NCBI GenBank assembly: GCA_026745465.1
Contig: JACYXH010000473.1
Coordinates: 3,899,691 to 3,963,690 of the forward strand
From: Lota lota
Lineage: Eukaryota; Chordata; Actinopteri; Gadiformes; Lotidae
Length of the DNA stretch: 64,000 bases
Direction: 5' to 3'
Positions 1 through 14,012 of this stretch are shown piece after piece. The notes below the pieces were generated by a model that worked only from the letters and a program-made list of their open reading frames with translations, had not been told where the DNA came from and did not search any database. Positions within the stretch are counted from its first letter, which is position 1. Every line of letters begins with the position of its first letter. Both the position numbers and the translations under genes were made by a program.

Positions 1-528
1 GCACATATGTTTGCATGCGTGGGTGCACGTATGCACGTATACATATATGTGTGTGTGCGATTCTGTTTTCAAAAACATGCAACGATAGGATCATTTGACT
101 TCACCAAGGGGCCCATCCTTGGTGAATGAATAAGGATTTGTTCATAGATTGAAAACAGTATTGTTATGCTCTAACGTTGAAGGCTTGCTACTTGTAGACA
201 GCGGTCTGCTAGGGAGTACAGCGGGGCGTACTCTATGACCACGTCTAGCTGTCTCCCACCTAAGGCTTCAGATACAGAGAGAGGGCTGGGCAGAGACATG
301 CTTGGACTGCATGCATTAAACAAACACCCTGACTGTGATTCACTCATGTTGTCTTGATCCAAACAGAAGTAGCTGTCCATTGGTATTAAAGAGGGACAGT
401 TAAAAGCTAGGCACAATAAGAGTGTGTGTTTGTGTGTGCGTGTCTATGTGAGGATGTGTGGGGTATTTGCGCATACTTGCATCAGTGTGTACCTTCACGT
501 CTGTGTACGTGCCTGCTTGCACATGGCA

Positions 529-532
<4 letters not shown>
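1..532. other. Unique sequence, no gene seen
   Basis: The first 60 bases alternate purine and pyrimidine (ATGCAC/GTGTGT style) and look like a decayed microsatellite. The rest is ordinary unique sequence. A short minus-strand open frame at 171-416 has no recognisable domain and I treat it as chance. Confidence 0.5.
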
Positions 533-587
<55 letters not shown>

Positions 588-634
588 CAGATGTGCCCTG
601 ACATTACAAGGGAGAGCAGGGGCATTTAGCCACC

Positions 635-680
<46 letters not shown>

Positions 681-814
681 TGTGTGTCTATCGTCACCAA
701 AACAGAGAAAGGTCACACTTCAACAAGATGACCTCACCACGAACAGCATCATATCCCTTTCAATGGACACAAAGGCCATCATGTTAAACTGTGTATGCGT
801 GTGTACCGATGCCA

Positions 815-861
<47 letters not shown>

Positions 862-898
862 ATGTGTGTGCGTGCATGTGTATGTGTATGTGCACATG
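533..898. repeat. Three (GT)n microsatellite arrays
   Basis: GT arrays at about 533-587, 639-677 and 818-860 are separated by short unique spacers of 50-140 bases. They read GT on the + strand. Cys-Val and Thr-His reading frames over this block are translations of the dinucleotide repeat, not genes. Confidence 0.95.
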
Positions 899-2140
899 CA
901 AAATAGTAAGCGAGTGAGAGGAAGTGAAGCCTCACATATTTGTGTGTGTGAGTAATAGGTTTGGTGAAGAGAGATTACAGATAATAATAATCATATTAAA
1001 CTGAAAGCACTTATCATTGCACCATTTCACATTAACAGTTGGTTTGGACTGATTTTATTCAGAATCAACCAAAAACGTACTCTGTAAATCATACATCTTT
1101 CAATGATGATGATGATCATAATGATGATGATGAGGAGGATTATTATTATTATTATTATGAGCCCTCCTGAGCACAATCAAGCCCGAGTCTCGTGGTCTCT
1201 CAACTTTTTCAAATCTATAAAAAAAGCAAGCACTGCGCTGTCTCGTGTTTGTGGAGAGAGAAAGAGAGAGTGAGAGTGATAGCGAGAGGCGGGGGTGGGG
1301 ATGGGGGGTGGGGGGGGGGCGGTGAAAGATGTCTCAAAGACACTGAGATTCTTCCACACCTCTCGTCGTTCTGCCTCAAGGCTTCTCACAGGTAAAATTT
1401 TCTCTCTAACCGTGAGCCGAAAATGAGACTCTCTAAATGAGGGAGTCGGGCAGTCGTGTCGGAACCTGATCCGGTATTCTCACCTCTCACCCGGCCGGAG
1501 CTGTGAACAGAGGGGTCTCGATCTGATATGTGGCCTTGGATCTCCTCTCTGTTACTGGCGTTCTCCTGGTTCTTTCTCCTCGTTGTGGTCCTCATGTTTC
1601 TCTGTGTCCCTGCATTGCATCCTCCTGTATCCCCTCCTCCTTGCGATGCGAGTCTCTGTTTTAAATGACACCCACCCAAATGTTCCCTTTCTCGCACAAA
1701 CTAAACGTAAATAGAGCATAAATAAGAACCCCATGACACGTAGTCGACGATAATCTATGATATCGGTTATGATTGGTTGCTAACAAAACCAAATTTATAA
1801 TTTTAAATACCTCTTCCCATTAAGTTAAGCGGTTAATTTATATATTTCGATGCCAATGCAAAGTGTAACTATATCAGGTGTGACACATAAAAGGGTAAAT
1901 GGTAAATACACATGAATATTTTAAGGTGAAATTGTTCAATGTGTAACATGGAAAGTTATTCAATAAAATATTACCATTCTTAACACAAGCAGACACCAAC
2001 GAGTTTCATTTAGTATAAAGTTGACGCTGTATGCAGGAAGAGTTAAACTGTAACACAGTATCAACGTCATGTGGCTATACGGTCTTAGTACAGTGTGGTT
2101 AGATAAACTTCTGCATTTTAGGTGTGAGAGAGGCACACAC
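899..2140. other. Unique sequence with short GAT/ATT and G-rich tracts
   Basis: A GAT/ATT trinucleotide stretch lies at about 1102-1158 and a G-rich tract with runs of up to 10 G at about 1288-1322. Overlapping minus-strand open frames at 1386-1734 show no known domain and no convincing splice context. No gene is supported. Confidence 0.5.
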
Positions 2141-2142
2141 AG

Positions 2143-2300
2143 ATAGGGAGAGAGAAAGAGAGAAAGAGAGAAAGAGAGAGAGAGAGTGAGAAAGAGAGAG
2201 AGAGAAAGAAAGAGAGAAAGCGTAAGAGAGAGAGGAAGAGACAGAGAGGAAAAGAGACAGAGAGAGAGGAAGAAAGAGAGCGAACAAGAGAGACAGCATG
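2143..2300. repeat. GA-rich purine tract
   Basis: About 160 bases of interrupted GAGA/GAAA repeat; the + strand is almost purely purine. Such tracts can form triplex DNA. Serine/leucine-rich minus-strand frames here are repeat translations. Confidence 0.9.
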
Positions 2301-2417
2301 AAAGACAGAGAACGCTATAAAGATATAGATGGGGAGCTAGACAGACAGAGGGGGGACCCCAAACGACCTGGGGCCCCTGTGTTAGTGATGGGTGGCTGAG
2401 CCCTGTCCACAATTGGG

Positions 2418-2433
2418 GGGGGGGGGGGGGTGA
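2418..2433. repeat. Poly-G run
   Basis: A G run of about 16 bases just upstream of the GGGA array. Confidence 0.85.
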
Positions 2434-2523
2434 CATCAGCCTCACTTGTCCCAGCGAGGAGGGGAGGGAGATGGGAGAAATGGAGGCAAAGTGTAGGGGG
2501 GCTGAGGCTGTTGTGGAGAAATG

Positions 2524-2627
2524 GAGGGAGGGAGGGAGGGAGGGAGGGAGGGAGGGAGGGAGGGAGGGAGGGAGGGAGGGAGGGAGGGAGGGAGGGAGGG
2601 AGGGAGGGAGGGAGGGAGGGAGGGAGA
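2524..2627. repeat. (GGGA)n tetranucleotide array
   Basis: About 26 nearly perfect copies of AGGG. The + strand has regularly spaced GGG runs, so it fits a G-quadruplex pattern. Gly-Arg-Glu and Leu-Pro-Pro-Ser open frames across it are artefacts of the array. Confidence 0.95.
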
Positions 2628-2639
2628 GATGGAGGGGTA

Positions 2640-4140
2640 CAGTGCTGGCTGACGCTGTGACCCCCGCACACGAACCCCCCTGATTGGAGCAGAAACGCTG
2701 GGGGCCAAACGTTGCACCTGGTGGTTACATTGTGCTGGTGTCGCCGTTGCGACCAGACTGGTTGGTGATGTGTACATTTCTGATACTTCAAAAGATCCGT
2801 CGTCATCTCATAACCCCTCGGTCATGATTAGAGCAGGGTGATGTCATCTGAAAGAGCAGATATTTCAGTACATTTGAAAATAACCCATGGGGTGATTTGA
2901 TGAATCTCAAAAAGCTTAGAAAAGAAAATATGACACATGGAGTTTTTTTTGTGTGAGTGTGAAAAGGGGGGAATTGTGACCTAAGAAAATATGAAAAGAA
3001 TATTAAATAATAAAGATTTTTGAAACTAAAGAGTAATATATTACATATAATATTTATGAATTTTCATCTGTTGGAAATGCTGAGATGAATGTATAGGGAG
3101 AGAGTGTATAGGGAGCACTTCTTGCAGAAAACAAGTGTCATAAACACCTCGAGTGAAGTGAGACTGACTGCCTTGGCTCGATTAATTCAAGGCTATCATT
3201 CACCGCTAAGCAGAGAGGAAGCATATACAATTAAATTCTTCTCTCGAACTTAACTTTGAGTAGAATCGCTAATTAAAATGTAATTTTAATTAACTCCCCC
3301 CCCCCCAATTTTCCCCCAACTCCTGACAATTCTCGTGAAGCGGCAAAAAATGAAAAAAAAGGTTAACGCCACTCTATGGTACAACTAATTTGGACGACTG
3401 ACTTGCATCGATTTATCTTTACAATGCAAAGAAAGGGGGAGGCAAAGGGAAAGAATGTTTAGTTGGTAGCAGAAGTGACACCAGTAGGCCTCAACAGCAT
3501 CTCAAGTCAACATGCCGCAGCTGCAAACTATGAGAAGCAAAATAAAAAAGAACGACTTTGACCACAAATGTTTATTTATGCACTTAAGCTAGAGAAGGCG
3601 ATCCTGCGTAGATAAGCTTTATGTCTGGGCCCCGTGCGGTTCTCGCTCATCGCTGGCCACAGGATCCTCACACTGTTGTGCATGTGTGAGCCAAAATAGC
3701 ACGTACATGTACTCCTTTTTTCATTGCCTCGTTGCTACATGTTCCGATTTAGAACATTGTGTTCAGGGCAATTTTTACACCATGATGGTTTAAGAACAAA
3801 AAAATTAAAAATACAAATATGATAAGATATGATTGACTTTGGACACACACAAAAGAAGGACCCAGTCTATGAGTATATGGAGTACTGGCGAACCGTGCAT
3901 CAGTGTTTTGGTCACAAAGCGCCACGGTTTCATTAGATCCCCATCAAGCAGGCATTAAGGCTCGGTTGGTTACAGCACTATACTCATCTCACTGAATGAG
4001 ACGTTTGTCCGCGTCAGTGGGTCCTCCGAGCTGATCATTATTGTGGAGGGAGAAAATTGGCTCTCTCTTCCACAAACACACACGATAAAACCATTGAGGG
4101 CTCCTCCTGTGATCTCCTGTGATCGCATTTGTAAAAAATA
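2640..4140. other. Unique AT-rich sequence, no gene seen
   Basis: Mostly AT-rich unique DNA. A C run lies at about 3296-3306. No open frame above chance length and no RNA gene was recognised. Confidence 0.5.
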
Positions 4141-4144
4141 AAAC

Positions 4145-4252
4145 GAAAGAAAGAAAGAAAAAAGACGCAGAAGAAGAGGAAGAAGAAGAAGGAGAAGAAG
4201 AAGAAGAAGGAGAAGAAGAAGAGGAAGAAGACGAAGAGGAGGAAGAAAAGAC
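4145..4252. repeat. GAA/GAG purine repeat
   Basis: Interrupted GAA and GAG triplets on the + strand, preceded by GAAA units. Leucine/phenylalanine-rich minus-strand frames arise from this tract. Confidence 0.9.
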
Positions 4253-4299
4253 ACCATTCTGTTAAGGGGGGTGGGGGAGCGAATGAGGGACATGAAATC

Positions 4300-4450
4300 A
4301 CTTTCAGCGGGCCATAATGGCGGCATTGTGGAGCCCCTCGTCTGCAATTATTCTACGCGGGGCCTTTATTAAAGGAAGCCATTTAGCAATATGGTGCTTG
4401 GCTGGGACCTCTGCTGCTGATCTCATTTGCCTGCATTAATGAGCTCTCTC
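4300..4450. promoter_or_regulatory. Possible conserved noncoding element
   Basis: A repeat-free block of balanced composition between two simple repeats, with ATTA/TAAT cores, AATTATT, and TTTATTAAAG next to CCATTTAGCAATATGG, and no extended open frame. The texture resembles the enhancer-like conserved elements around vertebrate developmental genes. This is pattern-based inference; conservation cannot be tested here. Confidence 0.3.
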
Positions 4451-4484
4451 TCTCTGAGCCACACCGCTGGGTGTTAACAAAGCA

Positions 4485-4684
4485 CCCCCCCCCCCCCCCC
4501 CACCCCACCCCACTCACTGTGAGCTGGTGGGTTAGTTAGTTGGGATGACTAAAGGGCCAGTCTGTTCTGTTGTGAAGCTATACACACAAACACGCACACA
4601 CACCACACACGCATACACACACACGCACATACAACACACACACACACACACACACATACAACACACACACACACACACACACAC
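4485..4684. repeat. C17 run plus interrupted (CA)n arrays
   Basis: A run of 17 C (4485-4501) leads into a C-rich stretch. Interrupted CA arrays follow at about 4592-4684, including two near-identical segments containing CATACAACACACAC. Confidence 0.9.
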
Positions 4685-4689
4685 CCACC

Positions 4690-6419
4690 CATGCGTCCCA
4701 TCAGTTAGAGACAGCTGGAGCTACATAGAGGGCATGACTTGATCCCGATTCACCGCATTCAGCATTGCGCCAGGGCTCCGCCAGGCAGGGACCACAGCAC
4801 AATGGAGACCGCTTTCTCTCTCCCCGGGCCGGGCCGGCAGAACCTCAGACGTGGCCTCGCAGCGCAGCGCCATGGCCGGCCTCTGTCCAACACACAACAT
4901 TCTCTCTGTGGCGACTCTGAAATGAGAATGTATTAGATTTGTTGAGAAATACATTTCTAGTTTTGTATGTATATGTTTGAGGTTGATGTTAATGTATTAT
5001 TACAATGAAGAAATGATAAATTATTATTGTACAGCAATGTTGAAAATAGTATATATGACTATATGGAAAATATAGTCCAACCCTAACCCCCTGATAACTA
5101 TGCAATATATAGCAGCCAAATGATCATGATGGATGTTTCAAAGTAAGGTTCCCGTTTATGCTTTAAACACCCACCCACACACACACACCACTCAAAAAGA
5201 ATTTGCTGTGAATGTCAACTTCATTTCCTGTGGGCCTAACAATTCTTAACATAACTTTTACAGTTCGTGAAATCATGCTGAATTTCAAATACACGTCATC
5301 AACCTATGATGTACACAACAAAACTAATTTGTTTCTTTGCCTGCATGTCTCCTGTTTAAATGTGTGCACTAGCATGAACCATTTGACACAAAGTTTTGCA
5401 ATTCACAGGCTCATATTATAATGCGCAGTGTGTGCCGTACATATGCCATCGATGCCATATATGCCGATAACACACACATCGGTGGTAGAACTCATAAATA
5501 GGTGATAGACAGCATACTGTCCTAACTGACTAAATATGTTTTGTATCCAGATAGTGGATCATAACTCTTTGTTATGAGCCCAACCATTACCAATGCTATT
5601 AGGAACCACTGTGTTGAAGACATCCACATCTGAGACACCCCCTTCACTCTGTATGCATCTATTATCTGTTCTACGAGTTCAGACAGGAAACCATACCGCC
5701 ACCATCACCACCTGTCTGTATGCCATCCGTGGAAACCTTTCCTCAGTGTTAGTGATGGTCCTAATGTATAACGACTATAAGGAGCAGCTTGCTCAGCTGG
5801 TTCATTTGAAGGATAGCGATCATAGATATAAAGCGTTATTATTTGATGTCTTGTTTACACACAGCTGTAACTACATTACACTTATTCTAACGGTAGATTT
5901 TTTCAACAAAACTGTTCATCTGTGTCCCTATCAACATAAGCCTCAGGATTAGGTTTCCTAATGTGAGCAGATAGTGTAGGAATGCAATGTGTAAGGCTTT
6001 TAACATGTGCGAATAAATTAATGCAAAAACCTTGCAAATAGAGATGGATATGAGAATCTATCAGATATAACCTCCACAAAAGCACAGCTCTAGTCCAGCT
6101 CTGTGTATGAAGTGACCATCCATTCCGTCCAGTCTGAGTATTCATATGCTGAAGGTGAGCACAGAGCCAGGGCTAGGTCAGCCGGGCAGCTGCACCTCAT
6201 TTCCATATGGTGCCCAGTGGAGCAGGAGACTGGGGCTTCGGTACTGGGGCAGATGGGCCCGTCTTGCACTGACCGCAGATCCACGGGCCCCGCTGAGGAC
6301 GCAGGGTGGGGGGCCTCGAGTGCGCTCCCAGACAGGGGAGGGGGTGGAGTCCCACTGTGGGCCTGGCTTTGAGCCCTGCCCAGGCTTGGCCTGGTCCCAT
6401 CTCAATACCAGCCCACCAT

Positions 6420-6420
<1 letters not shown>
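4690..6420. other. Unique sequence, no gene seen
   Basis: Locally GC-rich at 4745-4880 and 6150-6400, AT-rich between. The 119-codon + frame at 5593-5952 has no recognisable motif and no splice or promoter support, so I do not call it a gene. The 6150-6400 block is G/C-rich and contains GGCAGATGGGCCC-type sequence but no clear exon. Confidence 0.45.
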
Positions 6421-6421
<1 letters not shown>

Positions 6422-6463
<42 letters not shown>

Positions 6464-6593
6464 CTCCAACCATTCCACTGCCACGTATACACACACACAC
6501 GCACACACACACATACACACGCACACCCCAACCCTTCCACTAGCACACACACAGACAAACACAGACACACATGGACACAGACACACACACACA

Positions 6594-6653
<60 letters not shown>
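6422..6653. repeat. Compound (CA)n arrays
   Basis: CA arrays at about 6422-6461, 6489-6525 (interrupted) and 6581-6653, the last the longest and nearly pure. Several long Thr-His and Cys-Val frames on both strands are explained by it. Confidence 0.95.
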
Positions 6654-6658
<5 letters not shown>

Positions 6659-7087
6659 TGCTGACCCAGCTCTTGTGGTTCAGGCCAGCCCATCATTGGC
6701 CAACACCAGAGGTCCATAGGACAGCCACACACGACTCCCAGGCCTAGCTGTCTCTTGAAGGATGCATAGCAGCACAGCAATAACACCTTTTTTAACATTT
6801 AAATTTGTATTCTGTTCTAGCTGCACTGGGCCAAATCTGTTGCACTTGTCTAACTTCTTTTGTACAATCTTGTTGAAATTTGTATTTTCCATGTTAGAAA
6901 ATGTAATCTGTTTGTGCAGATGTATCATCCTTTCATTTGATCTGTTTTTTTCTGGAGGTCCAGCCATTTTCTGTTATGTGGCAAAGACACACAGCTTGAG
7001 CTGTGAATTCTCTTTGCAAGGTGACATTTCCTTGCTGTGTGCAAACACAAGACGAGAAACACTCGTGCAGACATGCACGTGTGTGTA
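6654..7087. other. Unique sequence, no gene seen
   Basis: About 430 bases of non-repetitive DNA between CA arrays. No coding or RNA feature was recognised. Confidence 0.5.
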
Positions 7088-7243
7088 CACACACACACAC
7101 ACACACGCACACATCACAGACACACATCACACACATAACACACACACACATTACGAGTAAAGTAGTACAGTATTGTACAAGACCAATCATTTCACATCTA
7201 TTAATGCAGGGGCCTACAAGGGAATGTGGTGACAAGCCACCGT

Positions 7244-7291
<48 letters not shown>

Positions 7292-7420
7292 CACAGACAC
7301 ACATCACACACATAACACACACACACATTACGGGTAAAGTAGTACAGTATTGTACGAGACCAATCATTTCACATTTATTAATGCAGGGGCCTACAAGGGA
7401 ATGTGGTGACAAGCCACCGT

Positions 7421-7455
<35 letters not shown>
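7088..7455. repeat. Tandemly duplicated block with (CA)n borders
   Basis: A segment of about 140 bases starting near CATCACAGACACACATCA, running through TAAAGTAGTACAGTATTG and ending at GACAAGCCACCGTAAACAC, occurs at about 7110-7246 and again at about 7287-7423, offset 177 bases. The copies differ at about three positions by eye. CA arrays lie before, between and after the copies, suggesting a recent duplication mediated by the arrays. Confidence 0.9.
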
Positions 7456-7457
<2 letters not shown>

Positions 7458-7459
7458 TT

Positions 7460-9640
7460 GATATGGCTGATTACATGTAAGGGCTGCTGTAAGCAGAACG
7501 CACATGCACGATTGGGTTGAACAATTTTTGAACGGTTTTGTTCCATAAATCTTCTCAACCTAATATTTCTTAAAAGGATATAATATATATCCTTATATAA
7601 TATTTTTAATTCATATTTTTTTGAGGTAGCATCTCACAGTTGTTATACTGTTGTACTTTTTATATGTTTGTACATTGTGCTAATTACCACAAAATCCGGA
7701 TTGGCAGACCTCAAAATATTGGTGGAGGACCTTCACTTCCACAGAATTATTTTCCCCGGCATCTCCAGGAAGCTTTTCCTTTTCCACAGCTTTTTTAATG
7801 TTAATTTAAGAGGGAGAAGATGGCAAGGTTGGAATCATAGCTTGGTGATAATTGCTCGGAGGACAGTAGACAGTAATTGAAGGTCTAAATGGCCAAATTG
7901 AAGTCGTTCCTGCCGTGTTTCACCACTTCCATCTTCATACCAATTAAACCTTGTTAATGCCTGCACGTTGAGAAACCCAAGGTGTAAAAGACGGTGACTA
8001 GCTGAACACATTGGGGTCATCCTCTTCCGGATTTAATGAGACCCTATAAGATATGCCTTACCATAATTCCCTGGTGTTGTACAAATTTGTTTTCTGTCAT
8101 TACGCCAACCTCTATTGGCTGTCTCTTGAAAATATTATATAAATAGACAACTAGATCCTGACATCTACTATAGATGGGGACAATTAAGCCTAACTGGGGG
8201 GGGGGGATTATAGGATTAACCCATCTCTGTGCCTAAGACAACATCTTTGGCGTTGAAAATATTTCGTAATTTTACATCGTTAACAGTGGAAACAGCTTAA
8301 CTGCTAGATACAGTAAACGCAGAAAATACCAAGCCCTACCATTAACAAAAAGTACCTTGTCCACAATCTACACAACCAATGAGGTAAAGGAGAAACATCA
8401 AAATGAAATTAAATGTAAATATATAAATACTTTCATGTATCAATGTGGCATGTGGTTGACTAGCTAAAGGTCGCAAACAGTAACTCACAGCTAGCAATAA
8501 TATTAGGTGAGCATCTTAGCTGATGCTAATCATTTTTTTCCACTCCAGGTTGTTTAACTGAGCTCTCTCAAAGTGATCTCTGGGACGCAGAGTTCAAACA
8601 CTGCAGGATATTTTGGAATATTGGACATGTCATTGGTATCATTGGACATGATACCTCTGATTGAACTATGGATTAGCTTACGCACATCTCCCATTAGGAC
8701 ATGGAATGGAGAGCCAGATGGGGCATGATAGCGGTACAAGGCTAAAGGAGATATAGAGACAGGTCTCTGGAGATATCCAATGCCACTCTTTTTTCTGCGA
8801 TGAGCCATACCTTTAATCCAGGCATACCCCTCCCCAGCCTCATTTCAAAGTAAGATGGAGGGGGTTCAAATTGAATTCCACTTGACTGAAGGGAGATCTG
8901 ATTTAACTTCTGAATGCAGCAGCAGCGAGAGCTGTAGCATTGCCCTACTTCAGTTGTGGTGAAATTGGCTTTGGTGCATTTGATATTCTGCTGGCGGCCC
9001 GGCGAAGCGTGCTGTGGACGTGGTGTTTTGTCGTTGCAGTGTGATGTTGGCTGACGTAGAGCAAGTCAGCACCAGATCCAGTCCAGGTCCTAAAGCGTTA
9101 GCATGCATGAACGCGGCTAGCTAGGCTCATATTAGTGCATTGCTGCTGCTGTTCAGCCTTTATATAAAATATAAAGAGTTGACAGTGGGGATTATTGTTT
9201 CATAGTATGCATTATTAATTCAGGAGGACTTGATCTAGAAGTAATTGCCACACAATTAGATTTTAGTGTATCTGTCAGAAATGACACGATCGACAAGATT
9301 AACAGATTCGAGCCATTCCACTGAACATAAGTCTGGGCTTCCTGTTCTATAATTTACACCAAACCATAACATAAAATATAATTACAAAATACAACATGGT
9401 AAGACTTGTGAATATAGCATTTTATATTTATATGTATATTAGAGGATGTCACCACCTTCAGTGTAGGAATCGTGCACAAATATGCCAAGATGAACGAGGA
9501 AGAAAGGCAGGAAATCAGTTCAAATGTTCCCGTAATGAAGTGGAGGTAGAACTATAAAAACATTTCCCTCTGATCACTGAGGATATTGTTTTAATGACTA
9601 TTGATACAAATAGATCACATTGTGTTAATTTGTAATGTTA
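7460..9640. other. Unique sequence, regulatory-looking at 9165-9330
   Basis: Largely unique, AT-rich DNA with a nine-G run at about 8199. The 9165-9330 part is repeat-free, with several TAATT/ATTA cores, TATGCATTATTAATTC and ACACAATTAG motifs that suit homeodomain or POU-type factors. No coding region is supported; short frames at 7668-7880 and 8554-8808 look like chance. Confidence 0.35.
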
Positions 9641-9681
9641 CTAGACTACACACACATGCATGCATACAAACACACGCACAC

Positions 9682-9685
<4 letters not shown>

Positions 9686-9748
<63 letters not shown>

Positions 9749-9870
9749 ATCATCACAGACACACACACATAATAAATGGTGAGGAACCGCAGAAGATAAT
9801 ATAAATACAATAATAATAATAATAATAATGATAATAATAATAATATCAACAATAATTATTATTATTATAT
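9686..9870. repeat. (CA)n array followed by (AAT)n
   Basis: CA array at about 9686-9746, then interrupted AAT/ATT triplets at about 9809-9870. Confidence 0.95.
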
Positions 9871-9874
9871 TACA

Positions 9875-11008
<1,134 letters not shown>

Positions 11009-11050
<42 letters not shown>

Positions 11051-11176
11051 CACACACATGCACACAAACGAAAATAAACATGCACTCACACACACACTCA
11101 TGTGCATATATACCCACAAACTCATGCTCATGGCAAGACCCATACACACACACACACACACTCTTGCGCATGAACA

Positions 11177-11232
<56 letters not shown>
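11009..11232. repeat. Compound (CA)n arrays
   Basis: CA arrays at about 11009-11058 and 11178-11232, with an interrupted CA-rich linker between. Confidence 0.95.
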
Positions 11233-11235
<3 letters not shown>

Positions 11236-11675
11236 CCATTCCAACTGGAATGGGACCCTCGGAGCTGTGGATTGCCCCCTGCTGGGATTCTGTCACTTGT
11301 TTTCTTGCTCCTCTGTTCCTATGCTTTACCCCTCTCTCCCTCCTCCCCACCTTCCAAACACTACCCTTCATCTCTCCATCTCCCCCTCTCATCCACCTGC
11401 TACTCTCCACACCAAGAGAATCAACTGGCTGTACTGTTGCCCCATCGCCCGACAGGCATGTTAGTTCATGAAAGTGCCCTGAAAGTAGCAAAATATCAGT
11501 AAATGTATGTGTGTTGTTTGCGTGTTTGTACGTCTGTGTGTTTTGATTGCACTTTGCTTTTATCAATACGCTGTGATTTGGAATGCGACAATTATGCGCT
11601 GATGTATTAACCTAACACTAACTAATTAACTCATTAACAATTTTTTTAATAACCAAAGGCAGGGTGCAGAGACAT
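11233..11675. other. Unique sequence, C/T-rich 11320-11410
   Basis: Contains a pyrimidine-rich stretch at about 11320-11410. Overlapping + frames end here but begin inside the CA array and carry no known domain. Confidence 0.45.
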
Positions 11676-11712
11676 GCACCAACACACACACACACACACT
11701 CACATGCAGACG

Positions 11713-11767
<55 letters not shown>

Positions 11768-12277
11768 CAACAGTCAAAGTGAGCAGAATCTCCAATGGAA
11801 GAGCGAGGTGAATGTGGGACTGAGCAAGGGTGGCTTTAGAAGAAGGGAGGGGGGGATGGACAGAGGGGCATTGAAGAGCACTTAAGAAAAAGTATCTGGT
11901 ATTGATTGGTCATCCTGATTGGACTTGCCTGTATGTGAATTGGGTTTGGTGTCTGTGTGTCCCTGTAGCCCATGGCTCTGGCTCTCAGCTGGCCCTGGGA
12001 GGACAACCCATTGGGAATGTCTCTCACATCTGCTGAGAGCTTTTATTTTGAAGTGTGTCCTCTGACCCCCATGGAAAATACACCATAATAAAGGCTTAGG
12101 AGTGTATTTCTCATAGAGGATATGGAGGGTGTGTTAACTAGTTTAGTTGTAGTGTGGCAACATTTTGGCACAGTTTTGTTTAAACAGACTACAGTCTTTG
12201 AGTGTGTCGGTCACACCTTTCACATAAGGAGTGGACAACGAAGGATTAGCCTATTATGCATAAAACCCACATGCTTG

Positions 12278-12332
<55 letters not shown>
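11676..12332. repeat. Two (CA)n arrays around 500 bases of unique DNA
   Basis: CA arrays at about 11681-11763 (interrupted at the start) and 12280-12331. The sequence between is unique, with no supported gene; part of it (about 12030-12120) is AT-rich. Confidence 0.9.
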
Positions 12333-12333
<1 letters not shown>

Positions 12334-13680
12334 AAACATCAAAAGTATGTCCCTGACTTTATTCTCCAACATATTTTCTACACAGACTCAGACCCAGTGA
12401 AAAATAAGGGTACATCACAAAAACACTCTGTAGTCCAGCGGGTGGGGCATGCACATGTATGTGTATATGTGTGTTTGTGTGTATGTGTTGTTGGGGCTCT
12501 CGTAGCTTTCCCAACACCAGCCTGGGCTAAAGTCGTCTTTTTGGTGTGACTCGCGATGCTTGCGAGAGAATGAAAATAACTCCCAGCCAGCCAGCCACTG
12601 GCTTTCTGAGACATGGCACACTTCTGCCCCCCCCCCACCCCCGCCCCAACCTCCACCTCCGCTCTCTGTGCATCGGCGTTTGTTCTATTTCCTGCCCCTG
12701 TTCCACCCTCCACCCCCACCCCCACCCACACCCATCCACTGTCCACTATCCACCCTACACCCCCCACCCCCTTCCTGCGTCCCGCTTATCTCTAAGATCC
12801 CCTTGAGTACCAGCGTTTTACATTTCTGTTTGTAAAACTGTCAACACTTCCACTGGCTGTACTAACGTGTGATTTAGCACCGACCGAGAGGAAGGATAGT
12901 GAGTGAGAGAGAGACAACTGCATGAGATCTTGCACATTCTCAAAGTGGAATATTTTTTCACTACCCCACACCCCACCCCACCCTCCACCTCCTTCTCCGT
13001 TTCTCCCCCTCTCTCCTCTCAGGCGGCCTTTTATGATTGCGATGTATGCGTGTGTGTGTGTGTGTGCATGTGTGTGCATGTGTGTGTGGGTGTGTATGGG
13101 TGTGTGTGGAGGGAGCATTGTCTTTTTTTCTGTTTCTTTAAAGCCTCTTGAAAAACACATTATCAATATCTATATGTAGATATTTAAATGCATTTCAAAG
13201 TATGAAATACATGATGCAGGGGAGCATTCTTAAAACCCGACTTTTAGGTTAAGATATTCCTGAGTGAATAAAACATTCTGGATTTGTTTGAAAATAAACA
13301 GATCTAAAACTTGATAAACACCCCCCCCCCCCCACCCCCACCACCTCCTATAATGCTCTCCTGGCAGCAAGGCAGAGAGAAAATACACACACACACGCGC
13401 ACACACAAAAACAACAGGTTCAGAAATTAATTGGATTAGTGTGCAGAGCTGAATTGTGTGTGAAATTTACACCTGCCACACTGTTCACAAATCATCAACC
13501 CGCAATAGCTAATAAGTACCTGGGGGTGGTGGGGTGGTGGTGTGGGGATATCTGAGGGGAACTATATGGGGGCTGGGGGAGAGGGTGAGGAGGGTGGGGA
13601 AACATGGTGGCAAGGCCCTTCCACTACCTTGACAGATTCCTCAGAGGGAAGACATTCATGCACACACAGCTGATTAACAT
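12333..13680. other. Unique sequence with C-rich and short GT tracts
   Basis: C-rich tracts lie at 12626-12775, 12962-12995 and 13320-13347, and short GT-rich tracts at about 12452-12488 and 13045-13110. The tandem CCAGCCAGCCA occurs at about 12584-12597. Proline-rich frames follow the C-rich DNA and are not credible genes. Confidence 0.5.
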
Positions 13681-13682
13681 GA

Positions 13683-13684
<2 letters not shown>

Positions 13685-13730
<46 letters not shown>

Positions 13731-13735
13731 CAGGC

Positions 13736-13804
<69 letters not shown>

Positions 13805-14012
13805 TGCAGGCTCACACACACATACACACACAAAAACATGCAGGCTCTCACACACACACACACACACACGTGCACATACATAAACATACACTTGCATACA
13901 CGCACACACATACGCATAAGTGGACAAACACACACAGAGACATGTATACACTGACACCCACACAGAGACATGCATTCACTGATACACATACACACACACA
14001 CACACGCATTTA
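13685..14012. repeat. Compound (CA)n block with repeated CATGCAGGCT
   Basis: CA arrays at about 13685-13728, 13738-13802 and 13848-13868 are interrupted by three copies of the decamer CATGCAGGCT (starting near 13727, 13803 and 13837). A further short duplication containing ACACAGAGACATG lies at about 13932 and 13962. Confidence 0.9.

Noticed and set aside
2315-2806. A 163-codon minus frame with Leu-Pro-Pro-Ser repeats
   Set aside because: Explained by the GGGA tetranucleotide array at 2524-2627.
6178-6798. A 206-codon minus frame rich in Cys-Val, and similar Thr-His frames at 10964-11566, 26369-26841 and elsewhere
   Set aside because: They are translations of CA/GT dinucleotide arrays.
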